A DNA stretch of 64,000 nt from Paracoccus sp041927875 (GTDB lineage: Bacteria; Pseudomonadota; Alphaproteobacteria; Rhodobacterales; Rhodobacteraceae), in NCBI RefSeq assembly GCF_041927875.1, contig NZ_JBHFHN010000001.1, one strand, 5' to 3'. Positions within the stretch are counted from its first letter, which is position 1. Every line of letters starts with the position of its first letter. The position numbers were made by a program, and so were the translations under genes. The notes under the pieces were generated by a model. That model searched no databases. It was not told the origin of the DNA and was given only the letters and a program-made list of their open reading frames with translations. Below are positions 16,026 to 25,200 of the stretch, one piece after another.

Positions 16026-17171
16026 CTACCCCCGTTCGGCAAGAACGGCGCGGCTGGTGATCAGGCGCATGATCTCGTTCGTGCCCTCAAGGATCTGGTG
16101 AACGCGCAGGTCGCGCACGATCTTTTCGATCCCGTAATCGGCAAGGTAGCCGTAACCGCCGTGCAGTTGAAGGCATTGATTGGCGACATCAAAGGCGTCG
16201 TCGGTGACTTTCAGCTTGGCCATGGCGCAGAACTTGGTGGCGTCGGGCGCGCCCTGGTCCAGCTTCCACGCCGCCTGACGCAGGAAGATGCGCGACGATT
16301 GCAGGCGGGTTTCCATCTCGGCCAGCCGGAATTGCAGCGCCTGGAACTGATCCAGCGTTTTGCCGAAGGCGCGGCGTTCGCCCATATAGGCCAGCGTTTT
16401 CGTCATCGCCGCCTGCGCGCCGCCCAAGGCACAGGCCGCGATGTTCAGCCGCCCGCCATCCAGCCCCGCCATGGCATAGGCAAAGCCGCGCCCGTCCTGG
16501 CCGATCTGGTTGGCCTCGGGGATCACGCAATCGTCGAATTGCACCTGCGCGGTCGGCTGCGCCTTCCAGCCCATCTTGCGTTCAAAGGCGCCAAAGGACA
16601 GGCCGGGGGTGCCCGCCTGGACCACCACGGTCGAGATGCCCTTCGGCCCGTCCTCGCCGGTGCGCACCATGGTCAGATAGCAGTCGGAATAGCCGCCGCC
16701 ACTGATGAAGGCCTTGGTGCCGTTGAGCCGGAACCCCTGCGCGTCGCGATCCGCGCGGGTGCGCAGGGCGGCGGCGTCGGACCCCGACCCGGGTTCGGTC
16801 AGGCAATAGGAGAACACCTTTTCCATGCTGCACAGGCCGGGCAGCCAGCGTTCTTTCTGCTCGGGCGTGCCGAACTTGTCGATCATGCCGCCGCACATGT
16901 TGTGGATCGAGAGAAACGCCGCGACCGAGGGACAGGCCTGCGACAGCGCTTCGAACACCAGCGTGGCGTCCAGCCGCGTCAGCCCGGTGCCGCCGTAATC
17001 GTCACTGACATAAACCCCGCCCAGGCCCAGCTCGGCCGCCTTGCGCCACAGATCGCGCGGGATGGTGCCGTCCTGTTCCCACTGATCGGCATGGGGCGCG
17101 ATCTCATCCTGCCCAAAGGCATAGGCCATGTCGTAGATGGCCTGTTGTTCCTCGGTCAGCGCGAAATCCAT
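16026..17171 (-). CDS. Isobutyryl-CoA dehydrogenase (acyl-CoA dehydrogenase family)
   Basis: FAD-dependent oxidation of isobutyryl-CoA to methacrylyl-CoA. The 381-residue protein has the family signatures CLTEPGSGSDAA (about residue 128) and QLHGGYGYLADY near 335, with the catalytic glutamate in HQILEGTNEIMR (about 361). The specific substrate is inferred from the operon with the hydrolase and mmsB. It is first in the operon; a 30-bp palindrome lies 14 bases before its start codon, so the operon is probably repressed by a dimeric regulator. Confidence 0.9.
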   Translation of the reverse strand: MDFALTEEQQAIYDMAYAFGQDEIAPHADQWEQDGTIPRDLWRKAAELGLGGVYVSDDYGGTGLTRLDATLVFEALSQACPSVAAFLSIHNMCGGMIDKFGTPEQKERWLPGLCSMEKVFSYCLTEPGSGSDAAALRTRADRDAQGFRLNGTKAFISGGGYSDCYLTMVRTGEDGPKGISTVVVQAGTPGLSFGAFERKMGWKAQPTAQVQFDDCVIPEANQIGQDGRGFAYAMAGLDGGRLNIAACALGGAQAAMTKTLAYMGERRAFGKTLDQFQALQFRLAEMETRLQSSRIFLRQAAWKLDQGAPDATKFCAMAKLKVTDDAFDVANQCLQLHGGYGYLADYGIEKIVRDLRVHQILEGTNEIMRLITSRAVLAERG

Positions 17172-17185
17172 GGCATCCCCCCGGC

Positions 17186-17215
17186 TTGGAAACTGAACAG
17201 GTATTTAGTTTCCAA
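17186..17215. promoter_or_regulatory. 30-bp palindromic operator before the valine operon
   Basis: TTGGAAACTGAA (17186-17197), spacer CAGGTA, TTTAGTTTCCAA (17204-17215). The arms match at 11 of 12 positions. It lies in the promoter/leader of the acyl-CoA dehydrogenase gene. Size and symmetry fit a TetR-type regulator; none is encoded next to it. Confidence 0.6.
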
Positions 17216-17516
17216 ATCTTGCGGAAGTTTTGCAAGGGTCAGGCGGGGTGGGGCGGATGCGGGTGGCTGTGTGGTGGTCGGCAGTGGTGTCAATGAGGAT
17301 CTTGGCAAGCGCGGTCGTAAGGGCGGCGATGACGCTGCCGTCAGCCTTGGTGTAGGCCCATTCGTCGCTGCAACAGACAGAAAGCGCCCTGCGGCGACGC
17401 GCCCGCAGGCCCGAAACGGTCATAGACAGGTGATGGGGCGAGCCGCATCGACACCCCGCCTTCTTCGTCAATCAACGTCTCAAGCGAAATCGCGCCCCTC
17501 ACCACCGCGTGAAGAT
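17216..17516. other. Gene-free stretch, possible degraded coding remnant
   Basis: About 300 bases between the valine operon promoter and the gatB terminator. An 88-codon minus-strand frame (17205-17471) overlaps the operator and has no recognisable domain, no convincing ribosome site and a Cys/Arg-rich composition. Base composition is less GC-skewed at third positions than neighbouring genes. It may be the remnant of a transposase or other lost gene, but nothing identifies it. Confidence 0.25.
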
Positions 17517-17536
17517 ACCGGCCCCTTGGGGCCGGT
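17517..17536 (-). terminator. gatB terminator hairpin
   Basis: Perfect ACCGGCCCC/GGGGCCGGT inverted repeat with a two-base centre, seven bases after the gatB stop. The following minus-strand tract (TATCTTCA) is only weakly T-rich. Confidence 0.55.
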
Positions 17537-17543
17537 CAAGTGA

Positions 17544-19058
17544 TCACAACCCCAGTTTCTGCGCCACCATCTTGTTCACGACCGCCGGGTCGGCGGTGCC
17601 GCCGGTGGCTTTCAGGACCTGGCCGGTGAACCAGCCGGCGAGCTTGGCGTTCACCTTGGCCTTTTCGACCTGCGCGGGGTTGTCGGCGATCAGTTGATCC
17701 AGCGCGGCCTCGATCGCGCCGGTGTCGGTGACGGCTTTCATGCCGCGCGCGGCGGCGACCTCGGCGGGGTTGCCGCCCTCGGTCCACAGGATTTCAAAAA
17801 GATCCTTGGCCATCTTGCCGGTGATCTCACCCGAGGCCAGCAGGTCCAGCATCCCGCCCAGTTGCGCCGCCGACAGCGGGCTTTCGCTGATCGCCAGACC
17901 CTGCTTGTTCAGCCGCCCGAACAATTCGTTGATGACCCAGTTCGCGGCCTGCTTGCCGTCGCGGCCCTGCGCCACGGCCTCGAAGTAATCGGCGTTTTCC
18001 ACCTCGGCAGTCAGCACATCGGCATCATATTCCGACAGGCCCATGTCTTTGACAAACCGTGCCTTTTTCGCATCCGGCAGTTCCGGCATCGCGGCCGCGA
18101 TGTCGTCGACCCAGGCCTGTTCGATTTCCAGCGGCAAAAGGTCGGGGCAGGGGAAATAGCGATAGTCGTGGGCCTCCTCCTTCGACCGCATCGAGCGCGT
18201 CTCGCCCTTGTCGGGGTCGTAAAGCCGGGTTTCCTGCACGACCTTGCCGCCATCCTCGATGATGGCGATCTGTCGGCGGGCCTCATAGTCGATCGCAGCC
18301 TGGATGAACCGCAGGCTGTTCATGTTCTTGATTTCGCAGCGCGTGCCCAGATGGCTGAAATCCTGGGTTTCCTGATAGCGTTCATAATCGCCGGGGCGGC
18401 AGACGCTGACGTTCACATCGGCGCGCAGGTTGCCGTTCTGCATGTTGCCATCGCAGGTGCCCAGATAGCGCATGATCTGGCGAAGTTTCGCCACATAGGC
18501 CGCCGCTTCCTCGGGGCCGCGGATGTCGGGGCGGCTGACGATCTCCATCAGCGCGACGCCGGTGCGGTTGAAATCGACGAAGGACATGTTGGGGTCCATG
18601 TCGTGAATCGACTTGCCGGCATCCTGTTCCAGATGGATGCGTTCGATGCGCACGCGGCGGGCGACGCCGGGGCCAAGATCGACGATCACCTCGCCCTCGC
18701 CCACGATGGGGTGGTAAAGCTGGCTGATCTGATAGCCCTGCGGCAGGTCGGGGTAGAAGTAATTCTTGCGGTCAAAGGCGCTGCGCAGGTTGATCGCGGC
18801 CTTCAGGCCCAGCCCGGTGCGCACGGCCTGGGCCACGCAGAACTCGTTGATGACGGGCAGCATGCCGGGCATTGCGGCATCGACGAAGGCCACATTGGCA
18901 TTCGGTTCAGACCCGAAGGCGGTCGAAGCGCCGGAAAACAGCTTGGCGTTGGATGCGACCTGGGCGTGAACCTCAAGCCCGATGACCAGTTCCCAATCCT
19001 CCTTGGCCCCCGAGATGACCTTGGGTTCGGGCGCGCGATAGGACAGATGGTCAAGCAT
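17544..19058 (-). CDS. gatB: Aspartyl/glutamyl-tRNA amidotransferase subunit B
   Basis: Subunit B of the GatCAB complex that converts Glu-tRNA(Gln) and Asp-tRNA(Asn) to the amidated forms. The 504-residue protein begins with the conserved WELVIGLEVHAQ (about residue 22) and carries DRKNYFYPDLPQGYQISQ (about 95-112), KSIHDMDPNMSFVDFNRTGVALMEIVSRPDI region (about 150-180) and the C-terminal tail domain (GEITGKMAKDLFEILW, from about 400). AAGGGA precedes the ATG at 19058. gatA and gatC are not adjacent. Confidence 0.96.
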   Translation of the reverse strand: MLDHLSYRAPEPKVISGAKEDWELVIGLEVHAQVASNAKLFSGASTAFGSEPNANVAFVDAAMPGMLPVINEFCVAQAVRTGLGLKAAINLRSAFDRKNYFYPDLPQGYQISQLYHPIVGEGEVIVDLGPGVARRVRIERIHLEQDAGKSIHDMDPNMSFVDFNRTGVALMEIVSRPDIRGPEEAAAYVAKLRQIMRYLGTCDGNMQNGNLRADVNVSVCRPGDYERYQETQDFSHLGTRCEIKNMNSLRFIQAAIDYEARRQIAIIEDGGKVVQETRLYDPDKGETRSMRSKEEAHDYRYFPCPDLLPLEIEQAWVDDIAAAMPELPDAKKARFVKDMGLSEYDADVLTAEVENADYFEAVAQGRDGKQAANWVINELFGRLNKQGLAISESPLSAAQLGGMLDLLASGEITGKMAKDLFEILWTEGGNPAEVAAARGMKAVTDTGAIEAALDQLIADNPAQVEKAKVNAKLAGWFTGQVLKATGGTADPAVVNKMVAQKLGL

Positions 19059-19278
19059 GGTGGTTCCCTTTGGCTATGGCCTGCGTTTTAGGCCGGGGCG
19101 CGGGGCAGGGCAAGCGGTCTGGCAAGCTGCGTGACAGGCGCAAGCCCGCCGATGGCACGCAGTCGCATCGGCAAAAGCCCGCCGAAACGGTGGCTTGGCC
19201 CGGTGGTGCGGTCTTGCGGGGGTTTACAGGCCGACCGCCGCGCGGGCAGATCAAGCGCGCAACAACCGGAGTGCCCGC

Positions 19279-19881
19279 ATGAAAATGTGGATGAAGGCCC
19301 TGACGCTGGGGGCCGCGATGATCGCCAGCCCGCTGGCTGCAACGCTGACGGCGACCCCCGTCGAGGCCCGGCAGGCCGCCGCCAACGCCCAGATCATCCA
19401 GGTCGCGATGCGGTGGGATCACCGGCGCGAGGCGAACACCTGGACCCGCTCCACCATGTCGGCGGTGTCGCAGACCCGGCTGACGCGGATCATCCCGCAT
19501 GACATCGCGCAATTCTGCCCCGGCTATGCGCAGGGCGACAGGGTGCAGCGCGCGGCCTTCTGGACGGGCCTTCTGTCGGCGATCGCCAAGCATGAAAGCA
19601 CCTGGAACCCGCGTGCGGCGGGCGGCGGCGGGCGCTATCTGGGGCTGATGCAGATCTCGCGCGGGACATGGGGGCATTACGGCTGCGGCGGCAATATCCG
19701 CGACGGGTCGGACAATCTGGCCTGCGCGGTGCGGATCATGGCCAGCCAGGTCGGGCGCGACGGCGTGGTCGGCGCGGGCGGGCGCGGCGGTGTGGCGCGC
19801 GACTGGGGTCCGATGAAGATGCAGGGCAAGCGCGCCGACATTGCCGCCTGGACACGGCGTCAGGCCTATTGCCAGAACTGA
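19279..19881 (+). CDS. Secreted lytic transglycosylase-like protein
   Basis: 200 residues with a signal peptide (MKMWMKALTLGAAMIASPLA...). The SLT-type catalytic core is AIAKHESTWNPRA (glutamate at about residue 100) followed by GRYLGLMQISRGTWGHYGC, the GLMQI motif typical of lysozyme-fold transglycosylases. Four cysteines could form periplasmic disulfides. It probably cleaves peptidoglycan. The start at 19279 is preceded by CGGAG and matches the signal peptide. A bidirectional terminator follows. Confidence 0.8.
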   Translation: MKMWMKALTLGAAMIASPLAATLTATPVEARQAAANAQIIQVAMRWDHRREANTWTRSTMSAVSQTRLTRIIPHDIAQFCPGYAQGDRVQRAAFWTGLLSAIAKHESTWNPRAAGGGGRYLGLMQISRGTWGHYGCGGNIRDGSDNLACAVRIMASQVGRDGVVGAGGRGGVARDWGPMKMQGKRADIAAWTRRQAYCQN

Positions 19882-19893
19882 TCCGATGAAAAA

Positions 19894-19914
19894 CGGGGCG
19901 CCAGTGGCGCCCCG
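19894..19914. terminator. Bidirectional terminator between transglycosylase and peroxidase genes
   Basis: Perfect CGGGGCGCC/GGCGCCCCG with an AGT loop. T-rich DNA follows on both strands (GCGTTTT rightward, TTTTTCATC leftward). It serves the convergent genes ending at 19881 and 19930. Confidence 0.8.
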
Positions 19915-19929
19915 CTTGCGTTTTGGCCA

Positions 19930-21006
19930 TCAGCCCTGCTGGGCCTCGATGCCATAGAACTCCTCGGGTTTCGGCGTGTCGGGGCCGCGCACCGGCAGCA
20001 CCGGATGCACGACCTGCGGCTGTTCGCCCGACAGCGTATGCAGGAAGGCCACGATGTCATCGATCTGCGCATCGCTCAGCTCGGCCCCCAATTGCGAGTT
20101 GGCCATGATGTCGACCGCCTGGCGCAGATCCCAGACCTTGCCGGAATGGAAATAGGGCGCGGTCAGCGCGATGTTGCGCAGAGGCGCTGCGCGGAACACG
20201 TAGTCATCGCCCGCCGTCTCGGTCACGGCAAAGCGGCCACGGTCGCCTTCGGGCAGCACGTCGGCGCCGGGTTTTTCAACCACGCCAAAGGGATAGTAAT
20301 CCTGACCGCCGAAGTTCACGCCGCCATGGCAAGATGCGCAGCCGGTATCCACGAACAGTTTCAGCCCGTTCTTTTCCTGATCGGTCATCGCCCCGTCCTG
20401 GCCCATCAGGAACTGGTCGAACTTCGAGTTCGGGGTGATCAGCGTGGCCTCGAACGCCTCGATCGCCAGGGCGAAATTGTCGAAGCTGACGGCATCGTTG
20501 CTGCCGGGGAAGGCGGCGGCAAAGGCATCGACATAGCCCGGCATCGACTTCAGCGTGGCGACCACATTGTCGGGGGTGTTGTTCATCTCGACCCCGGCCT
20601 GCACCGGGCCTTTGGCCTGCGCGGCCAGATCGGGGGCGCGGCCGTCCCAGAACTGGGCGATGTTATAGACGGCGTTCAGCATGGTGGGGGCGTTGCGCGG
20701 CCCCTTTTGCCAGCCATGCCCGATCGAGGTCTCCAGCCCGTCGACCCCGGCCAGGCCGACATTGTGGCAGGACTGGCAGGAAAACAGACCCGAGCGCGAC
20801 ATGCGCGGGTCGAAGAACAGCTTGGCGCCCAGGTCGATGCGTTCGCGGGTCAGCATGTTGCCGTCGTGGATCGTCGGCGCCAGCGGGATCGGCTTGAAGT
20901 TTTCCTGCGCGACGGCGCGCAGATCGGCGTCGGGCGTGGCCGTTTCGGCCAGGGCGGGCAGCGCCGCCGTGGTCAGGGCCACCGTCACGAGCAAGCGGGT
21001 AAGCAT
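19930..21006 (-). CDS. Di-haem cytochrome c peroxidase
   Basis: Periplasmic enzyme reducing hydrogen peroxide with electrons from c-type cytochromes. The 358-residue precursor has a signal peptide ending in ALA (about residue 20) and two haem-binding CXXCH motifs, CQSCH (about residue 77) and CASCH (about 224), with the conserved GRFAVTE and AAPLRNIALTAPYFHSG stretch near residue 275-300. The start at 21006 follows AGGAGA. Upstream is an FNR-like site with a -10 box at the right spacing, as expected for peroxidases induced at low oxygen (FnrP control in Paracoccus denitrificans). Confidence 0.93.
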   Translation of the reverse strand: MLTRLLVTVALTTAALPALAETATPDADLRAVAQENFKPIPLAPTIHDGNMLTRERIDLGAKLFFDPRMSRSGLFSCQSCHNVGLAGVDGLETSIGHGWQKGPRNAPTMLNAVYNIAQFWDGRAPDLAAQAKGPVQAGVEMNNTPDNVVATLKSMPGYVDAFAAAFPGSNDAVSFDNFALAIEAFEATLITPNSKFDQFLMGQDGAMTDQEKNGLKLFVDTGCASCHGGVNFGGQDYYPFGVVEKPGADVLPEGDRGRFAVTETAGDDYVFRAAPLRNIALTAPYFHSGKVWDLRQAVDIMANSQLGAELSDAQIDDIVAFLHTLSGEQPQVVHPVLPVRGPDTPKPEEFYGIEAQQG

Positions 21007-21034
21007 GGGACATCTCCTGTCTGATTCTGGATTT

Positions 21035-21075
21035 ATTCTAAATGCAGGATCTGCCCCCGCCTTGATCTGGCGCAA
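21035..21075 (-). promoter_or_regulatory. FNR-type promoter of the cytochrome c peroxidase gene
   Basis: TTGATCTGGCGCAA (21062-21075) keeps the TTG-N8-CAA core of an FNR box with a degenerate second half. On the minus strand a TAGAAT -10 box lies at 21040-21035. The box centre would be at -41.5 for a start near 21027, the class II geometry. Confidence 0.5.
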
Positions 21076-21138
21076 ACGGACGTTGCCGGGGCGGGGGGTT
21101 TTCGCCATTCTGCCCCCACCCGAATGGAGACGCGCGAC

Positions 21139-22110
21139 ATGGCCCTTGAGGATGCCAAGACCCAGACCGACCTGGCCTTTCTGCGCGATGATCCGCGCGG
21201 CCTGGCCTTTGAAAACGCCTTTGCCGGGGCGACCAGCTTTCTGCGCCGCCGCTATACGCGCGATCTGGCAGGCTTTGATCTGGCGATCACGGGGGTGCCC
21301 TTTGATCAGGCGGTGACGCATCGCCCCGGCACCCGCTTCGGCCCGCGCGCCCTGCGCGAGGCCAGCACGCTGCAAGCCTTCGACGCGCCCTATGGCTGGG
21401 GCTATGACCCGTTCACCGAGCTGGCGATTGCCGATTATGGTGACATGCCCTTTGATTATGCAGCGATTTCCGACGTGCCCGCGCGGATCGAGGCGCATAT
21501 CGGCGGCATTCTGGATCAGGGCGCGGGGGCGATCACCCTGGGTGGGGATCACTCGATCACGCTGGGTGCCTTGCGCGCCCATGCCCGCCGCCACGGGCCG
21601 CTGGCGGTGATCCAGTTCGACGCGCATTCCGACACCTGGGCCGATGACAACCCGGCGCGGATCGACCACGGCACCTTCCTTTATACCGCGATCCGCGAGG
21701 GGACGGTCGACCCTGCCGCCTCGGTCAGCGTGGGCATTCGCACGGATAATCCCGACACTTTGGGCGTCACCATCCTGGATGCGGCATCGGTTCACCGCGA
21801 CGGCGTGCCCGGCACGCTGGACCGCATCCGCGCCGTGGTGGGCGACCGCCCGGTCTATCTGACCTTCGATATCGACGCGCTGGACCCCGCCTTTGCGCCG
21901 GGCACCGGCACCCCGGTCTGGGGCGGGCTGGCCAGTTGGCAGGCGGCGGCGCTGTTGCGGGGCCTGGCCGGCATCAACCTGATCGGCGGCGACCTGGTCG
22001 AGGTCAGCCCGCCCTATGACCATGCCAATGTGACGGCGGTCATGGGCGCGCATGTGGTGGTCGAGCTGATCGCGCTGTGGGGCTGGACCCGGCGCAAGGC
22101 GCTGAAATAA
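21139..22110 (+). CDS. speB: Agmatinase (ureohydrolase family)
   Basis: Mn-dependent hydrolysis of agmatine to putrescine and urea. The 323-residue protein has the metal ligands of the arginase family in GGDHS (about residue 139), DAHSD (about 161-165) and FDIDALDP (about 243). The start at 21139 has GGAGA eight bases upstream; an in-frame ATG at 21124 lacks one. Other members (guanidinobutyrase, guanidinopropionase) are hard to exclude from sequence alone. It is transcribed divergently from the peroxidase gene. Confidence 0.85.
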   Translation: MALEDAKTQTDLAFLRDDPRGLAFENAFAGATSFLRRRYTRDLAGFDLAITGVPFDQAVTHRPGTRFGPRALREASTLQAFDAPYGWGYDPFTELAIADYGDMPFDYAAISDVPARIEAHIGGILDQGAGAITLGGDHSITLGALRAHARRHGPLAVIQFDAHSDTWADDNPARIDHGTFLYTAIREGTVDPAASVSVGIRTDNPDTLGVTILDAASVHRDGVPGTLDRIRAVVGDRPVYLTFDIDALDPAFAPGTGTPVWGGLASWQAAALLRGLAGINLIGGDLVEVSPPYDHANVTAVMGAHVVVELIALWGWTRRKALK

Positions 22111-22121
22111 CAGAAAAACCA

Positions 22122-22176
22122 CGTATTTTTGCCGTATCGCGCGCGTATCCTTTGCGTATCTTTTCCGTATCACGCC
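22122..22176. repeat. Five direct repeats at exact 11-bp spacing (CGTAT array)
   Basis: CGTAT begins at 22122, 22133, 22144, 22155 and 22166; units two to five share CGTATC. The five unit ends differ, so it is the six-base core and the 11-bp period that are conserved. The array begins 12 bases after the speB stop and ends about 84 bases before mfd. Tandem 11-bp cores are characteristic of OmpR/PhoB-type response-regulator binding; the actual ligand is unknown. Confidence 0.8.
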
Positions 22177-22186
22177 GCGTGATACG
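22166..22186. promoter_or_regulatory. Perfect palindrome sharing the last array unit
   Basis: CGTATCACGC-C-GCGTGATACG: ten-base arms with a one-base centre. The left arm is the fifth unit of the 11-bp array and the right arm is the same core inverted. No T-run follows, so it is a protein-binding site rather than a terminator. Confidence 0.7.
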
Positions 22187-22259
22187 CCATGCAACGGGGC
22201 CGCAACGCCCGCACGCAGGGGCGCTTGAATCCGCAACGGCGCAAGGATAGCTGGGGGCC

Positions 22260-25200
22260 ATGACGCATCCTCATCCCATTCTGCTGTCGGGCGCGCCCGA
22301 AGGCTATGACGCCCGCCTGATCGCCCGCGAACTGGCGCAGGGCAGCGGCGCGGTGATCCATATCGCCCGCGACGACCGCCGGATGGAGGCGATGCGGCAG
22401 GCTTTGGCCTTCTTCGCCCCCGATCTGCCGGTCATCACCTTTCCGGCCTGGGACGTGCAGCCCTATGACCGGACCTCGCCCAATGCGGCGATCTCGGCGG
22501 CGCGGATGGCGGTGCTGGCGGGGCTGGCGGCGGGGGCGTTCCCCGAACGCATGGTGCTGCTGACCACCCTGTCGGCGGCCATGCAGCGCGTGCCCGCGCC
22601 CGAGGTGCTGAAGGGCGCGAGTTTCGCCGCCCGTGTCGGCGGCCGCGTGGATGAGGGGGCGCTGCGGGCGTTCCTGACGCGCATGGGCTATACGCAAAGC
22701 CCGACCGTGACCGAACCCGGCGATTACGCCGTGCGTGGCGGCATCATCGACATCTATCCCCCCGGCCAGCCCGGCCCGATCCGGCTGGACCTGTTCGGCG
22801 ACGTGCTGGACGGCGCGCGCCGGTTCGACCCCGAGACGCAGCGCACCACCGAAAAGCTGGACGGGATCGAACTGGCCCCCGTGTCCGAGGTGATCCTGGA
22901 CGAGGCCGCGATCACCCGCTTTCGCCAGAACTACCGCCTGGCCTTTGGCGCGGCGGGCACGGACGACCCGCTGTATGAGGCCGTCAGCGCGGGCCGCAAA
23001 CACGCCGGCATGGAACATTGGCTGGCGTTCTTCCACGACCGGCTGACCCCGATCCTGGACTATCTGCCCGGTGCCAGCGTCATCGAGGATGACCAGCTTG
23101 GCCCGATGCGCGACGCCCGCTGGGAAAGCCTGGCCGACCAATACGACGCCCGGCGCGAGGCGATGGGTCGGCGCGACCGGGTGGATACGGTCTATAAACC
23201 GGTCGAACCGGGGCTTTTGTATCTGGACGATGCCGCCTGGCACGCCGCGATGGCGGGGCATCGGCTGGTTCGGCTGTCGGTCAATCCGCTGCCGCCCGGC
23301 CCCGGCGTGCTGGATGCGGGCGGGCGGCTTGGGCGGTCCTTTGCCGCTGAACGGCAGATGGAAAACGTCAGCCTGTTCAACGCTTTGGCGGACCATGTTC
23401 GCAAACGCCTGCAACTTGGCCCGGTGGTCATCGCCAGTTGGTCCGAGGGCGCGCGCGAGCGGCTGAAGGGCCTTCTGGCCGATGAGGGCGTGCATGATGC
23501 GCAGCCGATCCGGGCGCTGTCGGACCTTAGGTCCAAGCTGGGCCTTGCCGTCTGGGCGCTGGATCAGGGGTTTGAGGTCGACAACCGCGATTTCGGCCAT
23601 CTGACGGTGATTTCCGAACAGGACGTGCTGGGCGACCGCCTGATCCGCGCGCCGCGCCGCAAGAAACGCGCCGAAAACTTCCTGACCGAGGCGACCAGCC
23701 TGTCGCCCGGCGATCTGGTCGTGCATGTCGATCACGGGGTGGGGCGCTACAAGGGCCTGGAAACCGTCACCGCCATGGGCGCGCCGCACGATTGCGTGCT
23801 GATCGAATATGCCGGCGGCGACAAGCTGTATCTGCCGGTCGAGAATATCGAACTGCTGTCGCGTTACGGGCATGAGGACGGGCTTCTGGACAAGCTGGGC
23901 GGCGGGGCCTGGCAGGCGAAAAAGGCGCGGCTGAAGGAACGCATCCGCCAGATTGCCGACCGGCTGATGCGGGTGGCCGCCGAACGCCTGCTGCGCAAGG
24001 CCCCGGTGCTGGAAGCGGCCCATCACGAATGGGAGGAGTTCGCGGCCCGCTTCCCCTGGCAGGAAACCGATGACCAGTTGTCCGCCATCGGTGACGTGAT
24101 CGAGGATTTGCAGGCCGGCCGCCCGATGGACCGGCTGATCGTCGGCGATGTGGGCTTTGGCAAGACCGAAGTGGCGATGCGCGCGGCCTTTGTCGCGGCC
24201 AGTGCCGGGGTCCAGGTGGCGGTCATCGCGCCGACCACGCTGCTGGCGCGCCAGCACTACAAGACCTTCGCCGAACGCTTCCGCAACACGGCCGTAACCG
24301 TGCGCCCGCTGTCGCGCTTTGTCACCGCCAAGGACGCGGCCCTGACGCGCGAGGGGCTGGCGAACGGCAGCGTCGATATTGTCATCGGCACCCATGCCGT
24401 GCTGGCGAAAGCCGTGAAGTTTCAGGATCTTGGCCTCTTGATCATCGACGAGGAACAGCATTTCGGGGTGACCCACAAGGAGCGCCTGAAAGAGATGCGG
24501 TCGGACGTTCACGTTCTGACGCTGACCGCGACCCCGATCCCGCGCACGCTGCAACTGTCGCTGACCGGGGTGCGCGACCTGTCGATCATCGGCACCCCGC
24601 CGGTGGACCGCCTGGCGATCCGCACCTATGTGTCCGAGTTCGACGCCGTGACGCTGCGCGAGGGGCTGCTGCGCGAACATTACCGCGGCGGGCAGTCGTT
24701 CTTTGTCGTGCCGCGCATCAGCGACCTGCCCGAGATCGAGGATTTCCTGCGCGAACATGTGCCCGAGGTCAGCTTCATCACCGCCCATGGCCAGATGGCG
24801 GCGGGCGAGCTTGATGACCGCATGAACGCCTTTTACGATGGCAAATATGACGTGCTGGTGGCGACCACCATCGTCGAATCCGGCCTTGATATTCCCACGG
24901 CCAACACGATGATCGTGCATCGCGCCGACATGTTCGGCCTGGCCCAGCTTTACCAGATCCGGGGCCGCGTCGGCCGCGCCAAGACCCGCGCCTATTGCTA
25001 TCTGACGACCAAGCCGCGCAGCCCGCTGACGCCCGGCGCCGACCGGCGGCTGAAGCTGCTGGCCAGCCTCGACAGCCTTGGCGCGGGCTTCAGCCTGGCC
25101 GCGCAGGATCTGGATCTGCGCGGGGCCGGCAACCTTCTGGGCGAGGAACAATCCGGCCATATCAAGGAGGTCGGCTATGAACTTTACCAGCAGATGCTGG

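Noticed and set aside
19930..22236. 768-codon frame extending the peroxidase gene upstream
   Set aside because: The extension lies opposite speB; signal peptide and AGGAGA fix the start at 21006.
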